From Nguyenibacter vanlangensis (lineage in GTDB: Bacteria; Pseudomonadota; Alphaproteobacteria; Acetobacterales; Acetobacteraceae): a stretch of 64,000 nucleotides of DNA. Both the position numbers and the translations under genes were made by a program. The first letter of the stretch is position 1, and the number at the start of each line of letters is the position of its first letter. The stretch lies in assembly GCF_038719015.1 (NCBI RefSeq), contig NZ_CP152276.1, positions 1,312,001 through 1,376,000 on the forward strand, in the 5' to 3' direction. This document shows positions 33,336 through 41,639 of this stretch, one piece after another. The notes under the pieces were generated by a model. That model had not been told where the DNA came from. It was given only the letters and a program-made list of their open reading frames with translations, and ran no database searches.

Positions 33336-33908
33336 ATGACCGTACTCGATCCGCGTCATACCGCCCTTGTTCTGATCGATCTACAGAACGGCATCGTCGG
33401 CATGGAGCTGGCCCCGCGCACCGGGCCGGCGGTGCTGGAGACCGGACGGCGCCTGGCCGAAACATTCCGCGCCGCCGGGGCGCCGGTGGTTCTGGTCCGT
33501 GTTTCGTTTTCCGCCGATGGGGGCGACCTGCCGCCGACCAACGTGGACGCGCCGACCCGGATACCGCCGGGGGGCTTTCCGCCGGGATGGGACCAACTGG
33601 CCGAAGGGCTGGAGCAGCCGGGGGACATCGTCGTCACCAAACGCCAATGGGGCGCGTTCCACGGCACCGAGCTGGACCTGCAATTGCGCCGGCGCGGCGT
33701 CAGGACCATCGTTCTGGCCGGAATCTCGACCAATATCGGGGTCGAATCTACGCTGCGCCATGCCTGGGAACTGGGGTACGACGTCATCGTGGCGCAAGAC
33801 GGGTGCAGTGCCGGGACCGCCGAGCAGCACGATTTCGCGCTGCGCCACATCTTTCCGCGCCTGTCGCGCGTGACCGATGCCGCGTCCATCACGCTGGCCC
33901 CCGTCTGA
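33336..33908 (+). CDS. Isochorismatase-family hydrolase without the catalytic cysteine
   Basis: This 190-residue protein has the family Asp in LVLIDLQNG and the Lys in VTKRQWGAF. Where cysteine hydrolases have the nucleophile, it reads AGISTNIGVEST, with Gly in place of Cys. That pattern occurs in true isochorismatases and in a large uncharacterised group, so it probably is not a nicotinamidase-type amidase. Its gene is divergent from a TetR regulator across a palindromic operator and is followed after 35 bp by an AbrB-type membrane protein, so hydrolase and transporter may act on one compound. Confidence 0.82.
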   Translation: MTVLDPRHTALVLIDLQNGIVGMELAPRTGPAVLETGRRLAETFRAAGAPVVLVRVSFSADGGDLPPTNVDAPTRIPPGGFPPGWDQLAEGLEQPGDIVVTKRQWGAFHGTELDLQLRRRGVRTIVLAGISTNIGVESTLRHAWELGYDVIVAQDGCSAGTAEQHDFALRHIFPRLSRVTDAASITLAPV

Positions 33909-33943
33909 CCCCAGTTTCCCGATCCTGCTCCGGGCTGTCCGCC

Positions 33944-35023
33944 ATGACGCATCGTCCGCCGTTCTTCCCTGGTTCATACGCCGCTGGGCCGGCATGGATG
34001 CAGTGGACAATGCTGGGCGCGCTGACGGTGGCGGTGGTTTGTTTGCTGATGATGCTGCATCTGCCCGCGGCGCTGCTGATGGGGGCCATCGGCGCGGGGA
34101 TCCTGCAGGCGCTGCTGGAGGGGTCGGTCCGCGTCGCCCCCCTGCCCTTCGCCCTGGCCCAGGGGATCGTGGGCTGCATGATCGGGCGCGGCCTGCGGCC
34201 GTCGATCCTGCATGAGGTGGCGCGGAACTGGCCGCTGTTCCTGGGCGGCGTCCTGTTCGCCATCGTGGCCGGCATCGTGCTGGGCTGGATGCTGATGCGC
34301 CTGCGGGTGCTGCCGGGCACGACCGCCCTGTGGGGGATCTCGCCCGGGGCGGCCACCGCCATGGTCCTGATGGCCGACGCGTTCGGCGCGGACAGCCGGC
34401 TGGTCGCCTTCATGCAATATATGCGCGTGCTGTGCGTCGCGCTGACGGCGTCGATCGTGGCGCGATGGTGGGGGGTGGATATGGGACACCGCCCGCCCGT
34501 GATCTGGTTTCCGCCGCTGCCGGTCCCGCAATTCGCCGCAACGCTGGGCCTGATCGGCGGCGGCGTGGTCCTGGCGCGCCGGCTGGCGGTGCCGGCCGGG
34601 GCGCTGCTGCTGCCGCTGGTCCTGGGGGTGGCGGCACAGGATGGCGGGGGGCTTGCGATCATCCTGCCGCCCTGGCTGCTGGCGGTGGCCTATGTGCTGG
34701 TGGGATGGAGCATAGGGCTGCGGTTCACGCGTCCGATCCTGCGCCATGCGGCGCGCGCGGCCCCCCGGGTCCTGGCCGCGATCGCGGCTTTGATCGTGCT
34801 GTGCGGGGGCATGGGATGGGTGCTGGCGCGACTGGCGGGGATCGATCCTCTGACGGCCTATCTGGCCACGTCGCCCGGCGGCGCGGACTCGGTGGCCATC
34901 ATCGCGGCGTCCAGCCCTGTCGACCTGGCATTCGTCATGGCGATGCAACTGGTGCGTTTCGTCGTCGTGGTGGCGGTCACCCCCGCGCTGACCCGTTTCC
35001 TGGCGCGGCGCGCGGCGGCCTGA
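33944..35023 (+). CDS. AbrB-family putative transporter
   Basis: This 359-residue membrane protein contains two AbrB repeats: an N-terminal one with GIVGCMIGRGL and LPGTTALWGISPGAATAMVL, and a C-terminal one with LVGWSIGLRFTRP and YLATSPGGADSVAIIAASS. The duplicated pattern with a conserved SPGGA core marks the AbrB (formerly ammonia-monooxygenase-like) family of inner-membrane proteins, thought to be transporters or regulators. It follows the isochorismatase-like gene by 35 bp and is likely in the same TetR-controlled unit. The substrate is unknown. Confidence 0.85.
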   Translation: MTHRPPFFPGSYAAGPAWMQWTMLGALTVAVVCLLMMLHLPAALLMGAIGAGILQALLEGSVRVAPLPFALAQGIVGCMIGRGLRPSILHEVARNWPLFLGGVLFAIVAGIVLGWMLMRLRVLPGTTALWGISPGAATAMVLMADAFGADSRLVAFMQYMRVLCVALTASIVARWWGVDMGHRPPVIWFPPLPVPQFAATLGLIGGGVVLARRLAVPAGALLLPLVLGVAAQDGGGLAIILPPWLLAVAYVLVGWSIGLRFTRPILRHAARAAPRVLAAIAALIVLCGGMGWVLARLAGIDPLTAYLATSPGGADSVAIIAASSPVDLAFVMAMQLVRFVVVVAVTPALTRFLARRAAA

Positions 35024-35072
35024 CGGGGGCGCGTTCCCATTCCGGAAAAAAAGGGGAGCGGAACGGAGAGTC

Positions 35073-35594
35073 TCAGCGATTATCCGGCCAGTATTCGAGC
35101 GAATCGCCCTCGCGCCCGACGAAGGTGAAGGTGCGCGGCGCCCCCTGGGCGTCGGTCGCCATGTCCGACAGCACGCCGAACTTGCCGCTATCGGGATATT
35201 CGGCGATTTCCGGACTGATCCTGGTGCTGACAGCCAGGTAACGCAGTTCCTCGGTGCCGGTATTGATGATCTGATGCGCGGTGGCCGGGCCGCCCGGCGG
35301 GCAAGCGATGACGTCGTTCGGCCTGACCGGATAGCGCGCGTCACCGATGCGGATTTCGCCGTGGCCCGACAGGATCAGGAACATTTCCTCATTCGCCTGG
35401 TGGCTGTGGAAGGGAAAGGCGCGCTTGCCAGGCGGCACGGCGGTCACGTTGTAGCCGAGCTTGCGCGCGCCCAGCCGGGCCGAAATCATGCCCATCCGGG
35501 CATCGAACAAGGCGGCTTCGGGGCCCTGGGGCGCGAATTTCGCGGGACGGGGCCGCAATTCGACATCGGCGAGGTTGACGATGGGTCCTGTCAT
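35073..35594 (-). CDS. Cupin domain protein
   Basis: This 173-residue protein has one cupin barrel. The first motif is PFHSHQANEEMFLILSGHGE with two histidines and a glutamate as metal ligands, and the second is PATAHQIINTG. The C-terminal 35 residues (SGKFGVLSDMATDAQG, then FVGREGDSLEYW) are typical of a widespread cupin group of unknown role. AAGGGACAG precedes the ATG at 35594. It is transcribed alone, converging on the AbrB gene. Confidence 0.83.
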   Translation of the reverse strand: MTGPIVNLADVELRPRPAKFAPQGPEAALFDARMGMISARLGARKLGYNVTAVPPGKRAFPFHSHQANEEMFLILSGHGEIRIGDARYPVRPNDVIACPPGGPATAHQIINTGTEELRYLAVSTRISPEIAEYPDSGKFGVLSDMATDAQGAPRTFTFVGREGDSLEYWPDNR

Positions 35595-35827
35595 GATCTG
35601 TCCCTTCGGAATGGCGCCCCCGCGCGGACACCCTGTCGCGACAATGCGGGCTTCCGGCCTTTGAAAACGGAAGTTGGGGGGAATGCCGGCCAATATGAAA
35701 TAAAATTTACAGCAGATCGCCGTCGCGTGTTCCGCGAATCGCACCGGCCCTCTATGATGAGGTTAGACAATTTTCACGCCTGGCTGCTACCGTTGCGCCG
35801 TCGATAACTATTGGGACACGCTCCTCC

Positions 35828-36097
35828 ATGAGCAAGGCTTTTATCGCCGCCGTTCTTCAGGATTCTCTTTCCTGCACGGGCGTTGCCGCCGGCAAGGCGG
35901 CCGACGACCTGATCCACGCCATCGTGGAGACGCTGAAGGACGAAGGCGGCTTTACCCTGCCGTCCTTTGGGACCTTCACGGTGCACAAGACCAAGGCGCG
36001 CAAGGCACTGAACCCCCGCACGGGCGAACCCGTGAAGGTCAAGGCCGGCAAGACCGTCCGGTTCAAGGCCAGTCCCAACCTGAAAAAGACCGTCTGA
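35828..36097 (+). CDS. HU-family DNA-binding protein
   Basis: This 89-residue protein shows the HU fold: an alpha-helical start (AFIAAVLQDSLSCTGVAAGK), the GGFTLPSFGTFTVHKTKARK core and the DNA-binding arm with ALNPRTGEPVKVKAGKTVRF. HU compacts and bends nucleoid DNA as a dimer. The arm keeps the conserved RTGEP. It has no clear Shine-Dalgarno sequence before the ATG. Two back-to-back tandem duplications follow within 40 bp of its stop. Confidence 0.92.
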   Translation: MSKAFIAAVLQDSLSCTGVAAGKAADDLIHAIVETLKDEGGFTLPSFGTFTVHKTKARKALNPRTGEPVKVKAGKTVRFKASPNLKKTV

Positions 36098-36109
36098 CGG
36101 CCGGTCGCG

Positions 36110-36167
36110 CCAGGTAGCTGGGCCAGGTAGCTGGGCACTGGCACTTTTTGAGCCCAGGCACTTTTTG
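36110..36167. repeat. Two adjacent tandem duplications (13 bp and 17 bp)
   Basis: CCAGGTAGCTGGG is repeated at 36110-36122 and 36123-36135. Right after it GGCACTTTTTG occurs at 36140-36150 and 36157-36167 with a 17-bp period. Both lie just after the HU gene in non-coding DNA. Confidence 0.93.
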
Positions 36168-36227
36168 GGCGATATGTGCCTGCCCGGGCGCCCGGCGGAA
36201 GACGGTCCAGCGGAAGGATGACGGATC

Positions 36228-36509
36228 ATGGCTGGTTCCGGCCCGCGCGTTGCCATCCGTTATTGCACCGCCTGCAACTGGCTGCTGCGCGCGGCCTGGA
36301 TGGCGCAGGAGATCCTTGCGACGTTCGGCGACGCGATCGGCGAGGTGGCGCTGGTTCCGGATACCGGCGGGCGGTTCGAGATCACGGTGGGCGACACGGT
36401 GATCTGGGAGCGCAAGCGGGATGGCGGCTTTCCCGGTCCCAAAGCATTGAAGCAACGGGTGCGGGACGTCATCGCCCCCGAGCATGATCTGGGGCATGTC
36501 GATCGCTGA
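36228..36509 (+). CDS. SelT/SelW/SelH (Rdx) family protein
   Basis: This 93-residue protein has the Rdx thioredoxin-like fold: RVAIRYCTACNWLLRAAWMA with a CxxC pair at residues 13 and 16 in place of the Cys-x-x-Sec of selenoproteins, then VALVPDTGGRFEITV and a C-terminal GGFPGPKALKQRVRD. Members are thought to act in thiol redox control. AAGGA precedes the ATG. It is between the HU gene and a palindromic element and shows no operon partner. Confidence 0.88.
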   Translation: MAGSGPRVAIRYCTACNWLLRAAWMAQEILATFGDAIGEVALVPDTGGRFEITVGDTVIWERKRDGGFPGPKALKQRVRDVIAPEHDLGHVDR

Positions 36510-36560
36510 GGGCACTGAGCGATCCCGGGCGCTGAACGGTCCCACGGCGGCTTGTCCCGA

Positions 36561-36683
36561 CCTAGTGTCCTGCCCGAGAAATTCTTATGAGAATTTCTCG
36601 GACCAGCAGGCCACTAAAATATTGATTCTAGTGTCCTTTCGATTCCAAAATTCGCTTGCGAATTTCGGAATCAGGACACTAGG
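36561..36683. repeat. Double-hairpin palindromic element (REP/MITE-like)
   Basis: The 123-bp element is bounded by CCTAGTGTCCTG (36561-36572) and its exact inverse CAGGACACTAGG (36672-36683). Inside are two hairpins: CCGAGAAATTCT-TATG-AGAATTTCTCGG at 36574-36601, perfect, and arms of 15 bases with one mismatch at 36641-36655 and 36658-36672. CTAGTGTCCT also occurs directly at 36628-36637 before the second hairpin, so the element looks like two related units. It encodes nothing. Confidence 0.85.
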
Positions 36684-36777
36684 GAAGCGGGCATGACGGA
36701 GCGGGCATGATACGGGCCGCCGTCCGCGATCGCCGCACTCGGCGCGGCGCGTCCTCATACCCCGGAGGCTGTCATCC

Positions 36778-37287
36778 ATGAATACTCTTTCCGCCGCGCG
36801 CATCACGCCGGACGATCTGTTGTCCGGCATTGCCGGCGTCCTGGCCGGCGAGCATGACCTGGTGGCGAATTGCGCGAACGTCGCGGCCCTGATCTTCGAG
36901 GCGCTGCCGCGCGTCAATTGGGCCGGCTTCTATCTGCTGCGCGGGGATGAGCTGGTGCTGGGGCCGTTTCAGGGTCGCGTCGCCTGCACCCGCATCGCGC
37001 TGGGCGCGGGGGTCTGCGGCACGGCGGCGGCGCGGCGCAAGACGGTCGTCGTGCCGGACGTGCATGCGTTTCCCGGCCATATCGCCTGCGACGCGGCGTC
37101 GGAATCGGAAATCGTCATTCCCGTGCTGTCCGGCGACAGGTTGATCGGGGTCCTGGACATCGACAGCCCGGTCAAGGATCGTTTCACCCCGCAGGACCGA
37201 CACATGCTGGAAGAGGCGGTGGCGCTGCTGGTGCGTGCCCTGCCCGCCCCGCCATCCGCCCCGTCGTCCGCCCCTCTGCCGGCGTGA
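36778..37287 (+). CDS. msrC: Free methionine-(R)-sulfoxide reductase (GAF domain)
   Basis: This 169-residue GAF-domain enzyme reduces free methionine-R-sulfoxide, using cysteines for the chemistry. The family cysteines are present in QGRVACTRI, GAGVCGTAA and GHIACDAASESEIV. WAGFYLLRGDELVLGPFQG is also typical. GGAGG lies before the ATG. The C-terminal tail (PAPPSAPSSAPLPA) is a low-complexity extension. It is followed 31 bp downstream by a LysR gene on the same strand; cotranscription is possible. Confidence 0.88.
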   Translation: MNTLSAARITPDDLLSGIAGVLAGEHDLVANCANVAALIFEALPRVNWAGFYLLRGDELVLGPFQGRVACTRIALGAGVCGTAAARRKTVVVPDVHAFPGHIACDAASESEIVIPVLSGDRLIGVLDIDSPVKDRFTPQDRHMLEEAVALLVRALPAPPSAPSSAPLPA

Positions 37288-37318
37288 CCCCCGGTCCGCT
37301 TGATTTGAGCGGCGGCCG

Positions 37319-38215
37319 ATGACGCTGGAGCAGTTGCGGATCTTCGTCGCGGTGGCCGAGCGCCAGCACGTGACGGCGGCGGCGCGGGCGCTGAACCTGG
37401 CGCAATCGGCTGTCAGCCATGCCGTCGCGGTGCTGGAGGCCGAATTCGGGGCCCGACTGTTCGACCGGGTCGGGCGCCGCATCGAATTGACCGGGACGGG
37501 CCGGCTGTTCCTGGACGAAGCGCGCGCGGTGCTGAACCGTGCCGAGGCGGCGCGCCTGCTGATGGCCGATCTGGGCGCGCTGCGGCGCGGCGTGCTGCCG
37601 ATCCATGCCAGCCAGACGATCGCGGGCTATTGGCTGCCCGCCCGCCTGGTGGCGTTCCATGCCCGTTACCCGTCGATCGACATCCGGCTGTCGATCGGCA
37701 ACACCGCCCAGGTGGCGCGGGCCGTGCGCGACGGCGACGCCGCGCTGGGCTTTGTCGAAGGCGCGATCGAGGACGAGAGCCTGACGAGCCGCGTCGTCGC
37801 GCGCGACCAACTGGTCCTGGTCGTCCCGCCCGGGCATCCGTGGAGCGAAACCCCGCCCCGCACGGCGTCGGACCTGGCAGCGGGCACCTGGGTGCTGCGC
37901 GAGGCCGGATCGGGCACGCGCTCGGAATTCGCGTCCTTCCTGCTGGGGATGGGCCTGGCGCCGGAGGCGCTGGATATCGGGCTGGAACTGCCGTCGAACG
38001 AGGCGGTGCGGGCCGCTGCCGAGGCCGGCGCGGGGGCCGCCGTGCTGTCGGCCTCGGTCGTCGCGGCCAGCCTGGAGGCGGGATTGCTGCGGCAGGTGCC
38101 CTTTGCCCTGCCCGAGCGGCGTTTCCTGATGATCCGCCACCGGGCCCGCGATCCCGGCCGCAGCGCCGCGTCCTTCGCCGCGATGCTGGACCCGGCGGGC
38201 ACGGAGGCGGGCTGA
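37319..38215 (+). CDS. LysR-family transcriptional regulator
   Basis: This 298-residue protein has the LysR winged helix at the N terminus (MTLEQLRIFVAVAERQHVTA, then LNLAQSAVSHAVAVLE) and a co-inducer domain with LPSNEAVRAAAEAGAGAAVL. It resembles the CysB/CbbR-like group that senses small metabolites, but the ligand cannot be told. It lies between msrC and a convergent DUF202 gene, so its target is not evident from divergence. Confidence 0.88.
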   Translation: MTLEQLRIFVAVAERQHVTAAARALNLAQSAVSHAVAVLEAEFGARLFDRVGRRIELTGTGRLFLDEARAVLNRAEAARLLMADLGALRRGVLPIHASQTIAGYWLPARLVAFHARYPSIDIRLSIGNTAQVARAVRDGDAALGFVEGAIEDESLTSRVVARDQLVLVVPPGHPWSETPPRTASDLAAGTWVLREAGSGTRSEFASFLLGMGLAPEALDIGLELPSNEAVRAAAEAGAGAAVLSASVVAASLEAGLLRQVPFALPERRFLMIRHRARDPGRSAASFAAMLDPAGTEAG

Positions 38216-38232
38216 TCCGCGGGGGTCGGCTC

Positions 38233-38619
38233 TTAGACCGACGTCAGGACGTGGACCACCAGATAGAGGAACAGCGCGCCCCCCAGCAGGAGCAGCAGGC
38301 CCACCAGCACCAGGTCGCCCCGGCCGTGCTGCCCCGCCTGGAGGTCCGGCGAGTCGATCAGGGCCCGGTTGCGGCGATAGCGCAGCGTCGCCACCACCAT
38401 CATGACGCCGCCCAGCACCAGGAGAAGCAGGCCGATCAGGTCGCCGAACAACTGGCGACGGACCGAGATGGCATGTCCGCCCAGGGACGCGGCCGCGACC
38501 TGCAGGAACAGGTCAAACCGTTCGACCAAAAAGCCGAAGGCCATGACGGCCAGCGCGGTGCGGATCCAGGCCAGGAAGGTCCGTTCGTTGGCCGCGTGAT
38601 CGGTGAAATGCGCCAGCAT
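38233..38619 (-). CDS. DUF202 (YidH-type) membrane protein
   Basis: This 128-residue inner-membrane protein has the DUF202 signature NERTFLAWIRTALAVMAFGF at its N terminus and three hydrophobic segments. Function of the family is unknown. AGGGGGC stands before ATG 38619, which gives the usual family length; a longer reading frame to 38682 adds an unconserved leader. Confidence 0.85.
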   Translation of the reverse strand: MLAHFTDHAANERTFLAWIRTALAVMAFGFLVERFDLFLQVAAASLGGHAISVRRQLFGDLIGLLLLVLGGVMMVVATLRYRRNRALIDSPDLQAGQHGRGDLVLVGLLLLLGGALFLYLVVHVLTSV

Positions 38620-38760
38620 CGTGCCATGCCCCCTGTGGACCGCGAGGAAAAGAGTCTTCCTATTTTCAAGACGTAAGGACAAGATAGGTTCGGCAGCCGT
38701 CGCGCCGCGACCCTATGCATCGCCACCCGAGTCGGTTAGGCTGGCCGTCCGAAGAAGACT

Positions 38761-38784
38761 CTTCTTTTTCTGAAGAAAAAGAAG
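38761..38784. terminator. A/T-rich hairpin, possible bidirectional terminator
   Basis: CTTCTTTTTC-TGAA-GAAAAAGAAG forms a perfect ten-pair stem. It stands in an A+T-rich block upstream of both the DUF202 and kinase genes, so a repeat-element origin is as likely as a terminator role. Confidence 0.4.
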
Positions 38785-38996
38785 CAAAAAGACTTTTATT
38801 GTTTTTGGATTCATTTGATCCGAATTATCGCAGCCTGAAAATTCAAGAATTTTTTGGCTCTGTATTTCAAAAAAAACAAGAAGCCACGCGCCGAGGCACG
38901 GCATGCCTCGGGGCCTGCTCCGGACGATGAGCCCGGCCCTGCGGCATGCGTGGCGTGATGGTTGAAGCCGGCACGGCTTGTGCCGATTTCGGGATT

Positions 38997-39019
38997 GAAT
39001 GGACATATTTTGTCCATTC
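38997..39019. promoter_or_regulatory. Inverted repeat upstream of the HWE kinase
   Basis: GAATGGACA-TATTT-TGTCCATTC has perfect nine-base arms 66 bp before the kinase ATG. GGACATATTT recurs directly at 39023-39032, which suggests a cluster of half-sites for one regulator. Confidence 0.5.
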
Positions 39020-39084
39020 GAAGGACATATTTGGTTTGTTTCGTCTCATTTATGCAGAGAAACGGGAAATGGGAGGAAGTGTCG

Positions 39085-41025
39085 ATGGTCGGCCTGTTTT
39101 CCCGCCATGCGGGCGATCCGGCATCGGCCGGGCAGGCCAGGGGCCAGCCCGGGGATCCGCAACTGGCGGCGATCCTGGGCTTCGACTGGGCGGCGACGCC
39201 GGCGGGCGCCGTCGAGACCTGGCCGGACTGCCTGCGCTATGCGATCCGGCTGGCCGTCGCGTCGTCCTCGCCCATGGCGGTGCTGATCGGGCGGCAGGGG
39301 CTGCTGGTTCCGAACCGGGTCATGTGCGACATCGTCGGCCCGGATTACGCGGACGCGCTGGGCAGGCCAACGGCGAGCGTGTTTCCCCAGGCCGCCGATT
39401 TCTATCGCGAGGCGGTGGCGCGCACCTTCCTGGGCCAGCCATCCCATTTCCAGGACGTGCGGATGCGCATGCATCAGGACGGGGCGCTGGTCTCGCGCTG
39501 GTTCGACATCGATTTCACCCCGATCTTCGACCAGGACGGCGCCGTGCGGGGGGCGTTGCTGTCGGGTGGAGAGACCACCGAGCGGGTGCGGACGCGGCTG
39601 GACCTGCAGCACGCGAAGCACCGGCTGGACCTGGCGCTGCAGGCCGGCGGGCTGGTCGGCACGTGGGAGGTCGATTTCAACACCGAAATCGTCATCACCG
39701 ACGAACGTTTCGCACTGCTGCACGGGGTGGACCCGGCCGTCGCGGCCCGGGGCGCCGATCGTGCGCTCTTTATGGCCGGGATCCATCCCGATGACCGCGA
39801 ACGGGTCGTAAGCACGCTGAGCCGGGCCAGGGAGCGCGGGGAAAATTATCGCTGCGAGCATCGGGTGATCGGCGGCGGCCGGACCCGATGGGTGGTGACG
39901 TCGGCCCGGATGCTACCGGGCCCGGACGGCAGGCCGGCGCGCTGTTCGGGCGTCGCGGTCGACGTGACGCAGCAGGTCGAGACGTCGATGGCGCTGGCCG
40001 CCAGCGAACGGCAGTTCCGGACCTATACCGACACGTTGCCGCATATCGTCTTCGGCTGGGACGCAGACGGCAGGAACGATTACTGCAACCGGCGCTGGCA
40101 GGATTTCACCGGCCATGCGAATGCGCCGGGCGAACCCTGCCCGTGGCAGGATTTCCTGCATACCGACGATCGCGACCGCGTCACGGCCGCCTGGCGCGAC
40201 GCGGTCGCGACCGGTCAGCGGATGGATGTCCAGGGCCGGCTGCGCCATCATTCGGGCGAATATCGCTGGGGGCAGGTGATCGCCCTGCCGATCGCCGGCG
40301 AGGCGGGCGCAGCACCGCGCTGGATCGGCACGATGACCGACATTCACGAGGCCAAGTGCCTGGAAACCGAGCGCGCCCTGGTGGAGCGGGAACTGGATCA
40401 CCGGATCAAGAACCTGTTCGCCATCGTCTATGCCCTGATCAACCTGACGCTGGAGGATGGCCAGGACGCGGACGCGTTTGCCGAAAAGCTGCGCGCGCGG
40501 CTGCGCGCGCTGGCGCATACGCATGATTTCATCAGGGCGCGGACGGGCAACGAAACCGCCCAGCAGGCCGGATATTCGCTGCAGGAATTGCTGCGCCGCA
40601 TCCTGTCCCCGTACGGGGAGACGGCCCCTGCCGGGCGGCTGACGATCGACGGAGACGATGCCGCGATCGACGCCCGGACAGCGACGCCGCTGGCCCTGAT
40701 CTTCCATGAACTGGCCACCAATGCCGCGAAACACGGCGCATTGGGCAGGCCGCCGGGCCGGCTGGCCATCACGTGCCGGCGGTCGGACGCGCGGATCGGC
40801 ATCCTCTGGCACGAATGGGACGAACTGGCGCCGCCGACACCCGCCGATCCGGCCACCGGCCAGGCCGCCGAGCCGGGTTTCGGCTCGCGCCTGCTGACGA
40901 TGGTGATCGAGCGGCAATTGCGCGGCAGCTTTCGGCGGGAGCGGATGGAACGCGGTATCGCGATCCGGATCGACCTGCCGCTGGCCAGCCTGCGCGCCGC
41001 GACGGGCGCGCAGGGCGACGAGTGA
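39085..41025 (+). CDS. PAS-domain sensor histidine kinase, HWE family
   Basis: This 646-residue kinase has no clear membrane segment. An N-terminal PAS/GAF-like region is followed by a PAS domain from about residue 185 and another from about residue 310 (FRTYTDTLPHIVFGWDADGR). The HWE kinase core has the phospho-acceptor His439 in ELDHRIKNLFAIV and an N box FHELATNAAKHGAL; the WHE-type motif is seen as ILWHEWDE. HWE kinases are common in Alphaproteobacteria and often act in light, redox or general stress signalling. No response regulator is adjacent, so it is an orphan. The start follows GGGAGGAAG. Confidence 0.88.
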   Translation: MVGLFSRHAGDPASAGQARGQPGDPQLAAILGFDWAATPAGAVETWPDCLRYAIRLAVASSSPMAVLIGRQGLLVPNRVMCDIVGPDYADALGRPTASVFPQAADFYREAVARTFLGQPSHFQDVRMRMHQDGALVSRWFDIDFTPIFDQDGAVRGALLSGGETTERVRTRLDLQHAKHRLDLALQAGGLVGTWEVDFNTEIVITDERFALLHGVDPAVAARGADRALFMAGIHPDDRERVVSTLSRARERGENYRCEHRVIGGGRTRWVVTSARMLPGPDGRPARCSGVAVDVTQQVETSMALAASERQFRTYTDTLPHIVFGWDADGRNDYCNRRWQDFTGHANAPGEPCPWQDFLHTDDRDRVTAAWRDAVATGQRMDVQGRLRHHSGEYRWGQVIALPIAGEAGAAPRWIGTMTDIHEAKCLETERALVERELDHRIKNLFAIVYALINLTLEDGQDADAFAEKLRARLRALAHTHDFIRARTGNETAQQAGYSLQELLRRILSPYGETAPAGRLTIDGDDAAIDARTATPLALIFHELATNAAKHGALGRPPGRLAITCRRSDARIGILWHEWDELAPPTPADPATGQAAEPGFGSRLLTMVIERQLRGSFRRERMERGIAIRIDLPLASLRAATGAQGDE

Positions 41026-41055
41026 TCCGGGGTTACGCGGGTCCCGTGCGGTTGT

Positions 41056-41364
41056 TCAGGCGACCAGGTCGAGGAACACCACGTTCGACGCGCCGCCTTC
41101 GACCATCGTCCGGATCGCGGCGTTGAAGCGCCTGCCATGGTCCATGCCGATATGCGCCTCGAACGCCGCCTGGTCGCGATAGGTCTCCTCGACATGGAAG
41201 GCGGCCGGGTCGGACGCGAGGCGATAGACGACGAAGCGCAGGCATCCGGGTTCGGCCCGCACGTCGCGCGCCAGGTCGCGCAGCATGGCGGCCAGGGTTT
41301 CCTCGTGCCCGGGCAGCGCGCGCATCGTGGCGTATAATGTCTTTTCCTGTCCTGTCTGTTCCAT
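41056..41364 (-). CDS. Antibiotic biosynthesis monooxygenase-type (ABM) protein
   Basis: This 102-residue protein is a small ferredoxin-like ABM domain: TLYATMRALPGHEETLAAML, then EPGCLRFVVYRLASDP and FHVEETYRDQAAFEAHIG. Members such as YgiN act as quinol monooxygenases or bind small quinones or heme. ATG 41364 gives the standard family length; longer upstream frames are unlikely. It converges on the kinase gene and has no operon partner. Confidence 0.85.
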   Translation of the reverse strand: MEQTGQEKTLYATMRALPGHEETLAAMLRDLARDVRAEPGCLRFVVYRLASDPAAFHVEETYRDQAAFEAHIGMDHGRRFNAAIRTMVEGGASNVVFLDLVA

Positions 41365-41639
41365 GGGCGTCTCTCTGTTCGATCGATGATTTCGCGGGCG
41401 GCCGTCGGCGGCCGGGCCCCCGGGACAGTAGCAGCGCCCCCGAAAACCGCCAGCCGCCCCGCCGCCGCGCGCGACGGGGCGGGCCACACGATTTCGTCAC
41501 GGAGGCCGTTGGCCTGGACTTGAGCGGTCGATGATGCCTAAAACCGCCGCGCCGGCCGGTGCGGCCGGCATTGTTCCGCGCGTCGTTCCGTTCATGCGTG
41601 CATGCGCCCAACAGAGATGGCGCGGCCGGGAGACCGTTC

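Larger units (their letters stand above)
38620..39084. other. 465-bp region between DUF202 and the histidine kinase
   Basis: No gene is supported. From 38750 to 38885 the sequence is A+T-rich and includes the hairpin at 38761-38784. A second inverted repeat lies at 38997-39019 close to the kinase gene. GGGAGGAAG at 39071-39079 serves the kinase start. Confidence 0.5.
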
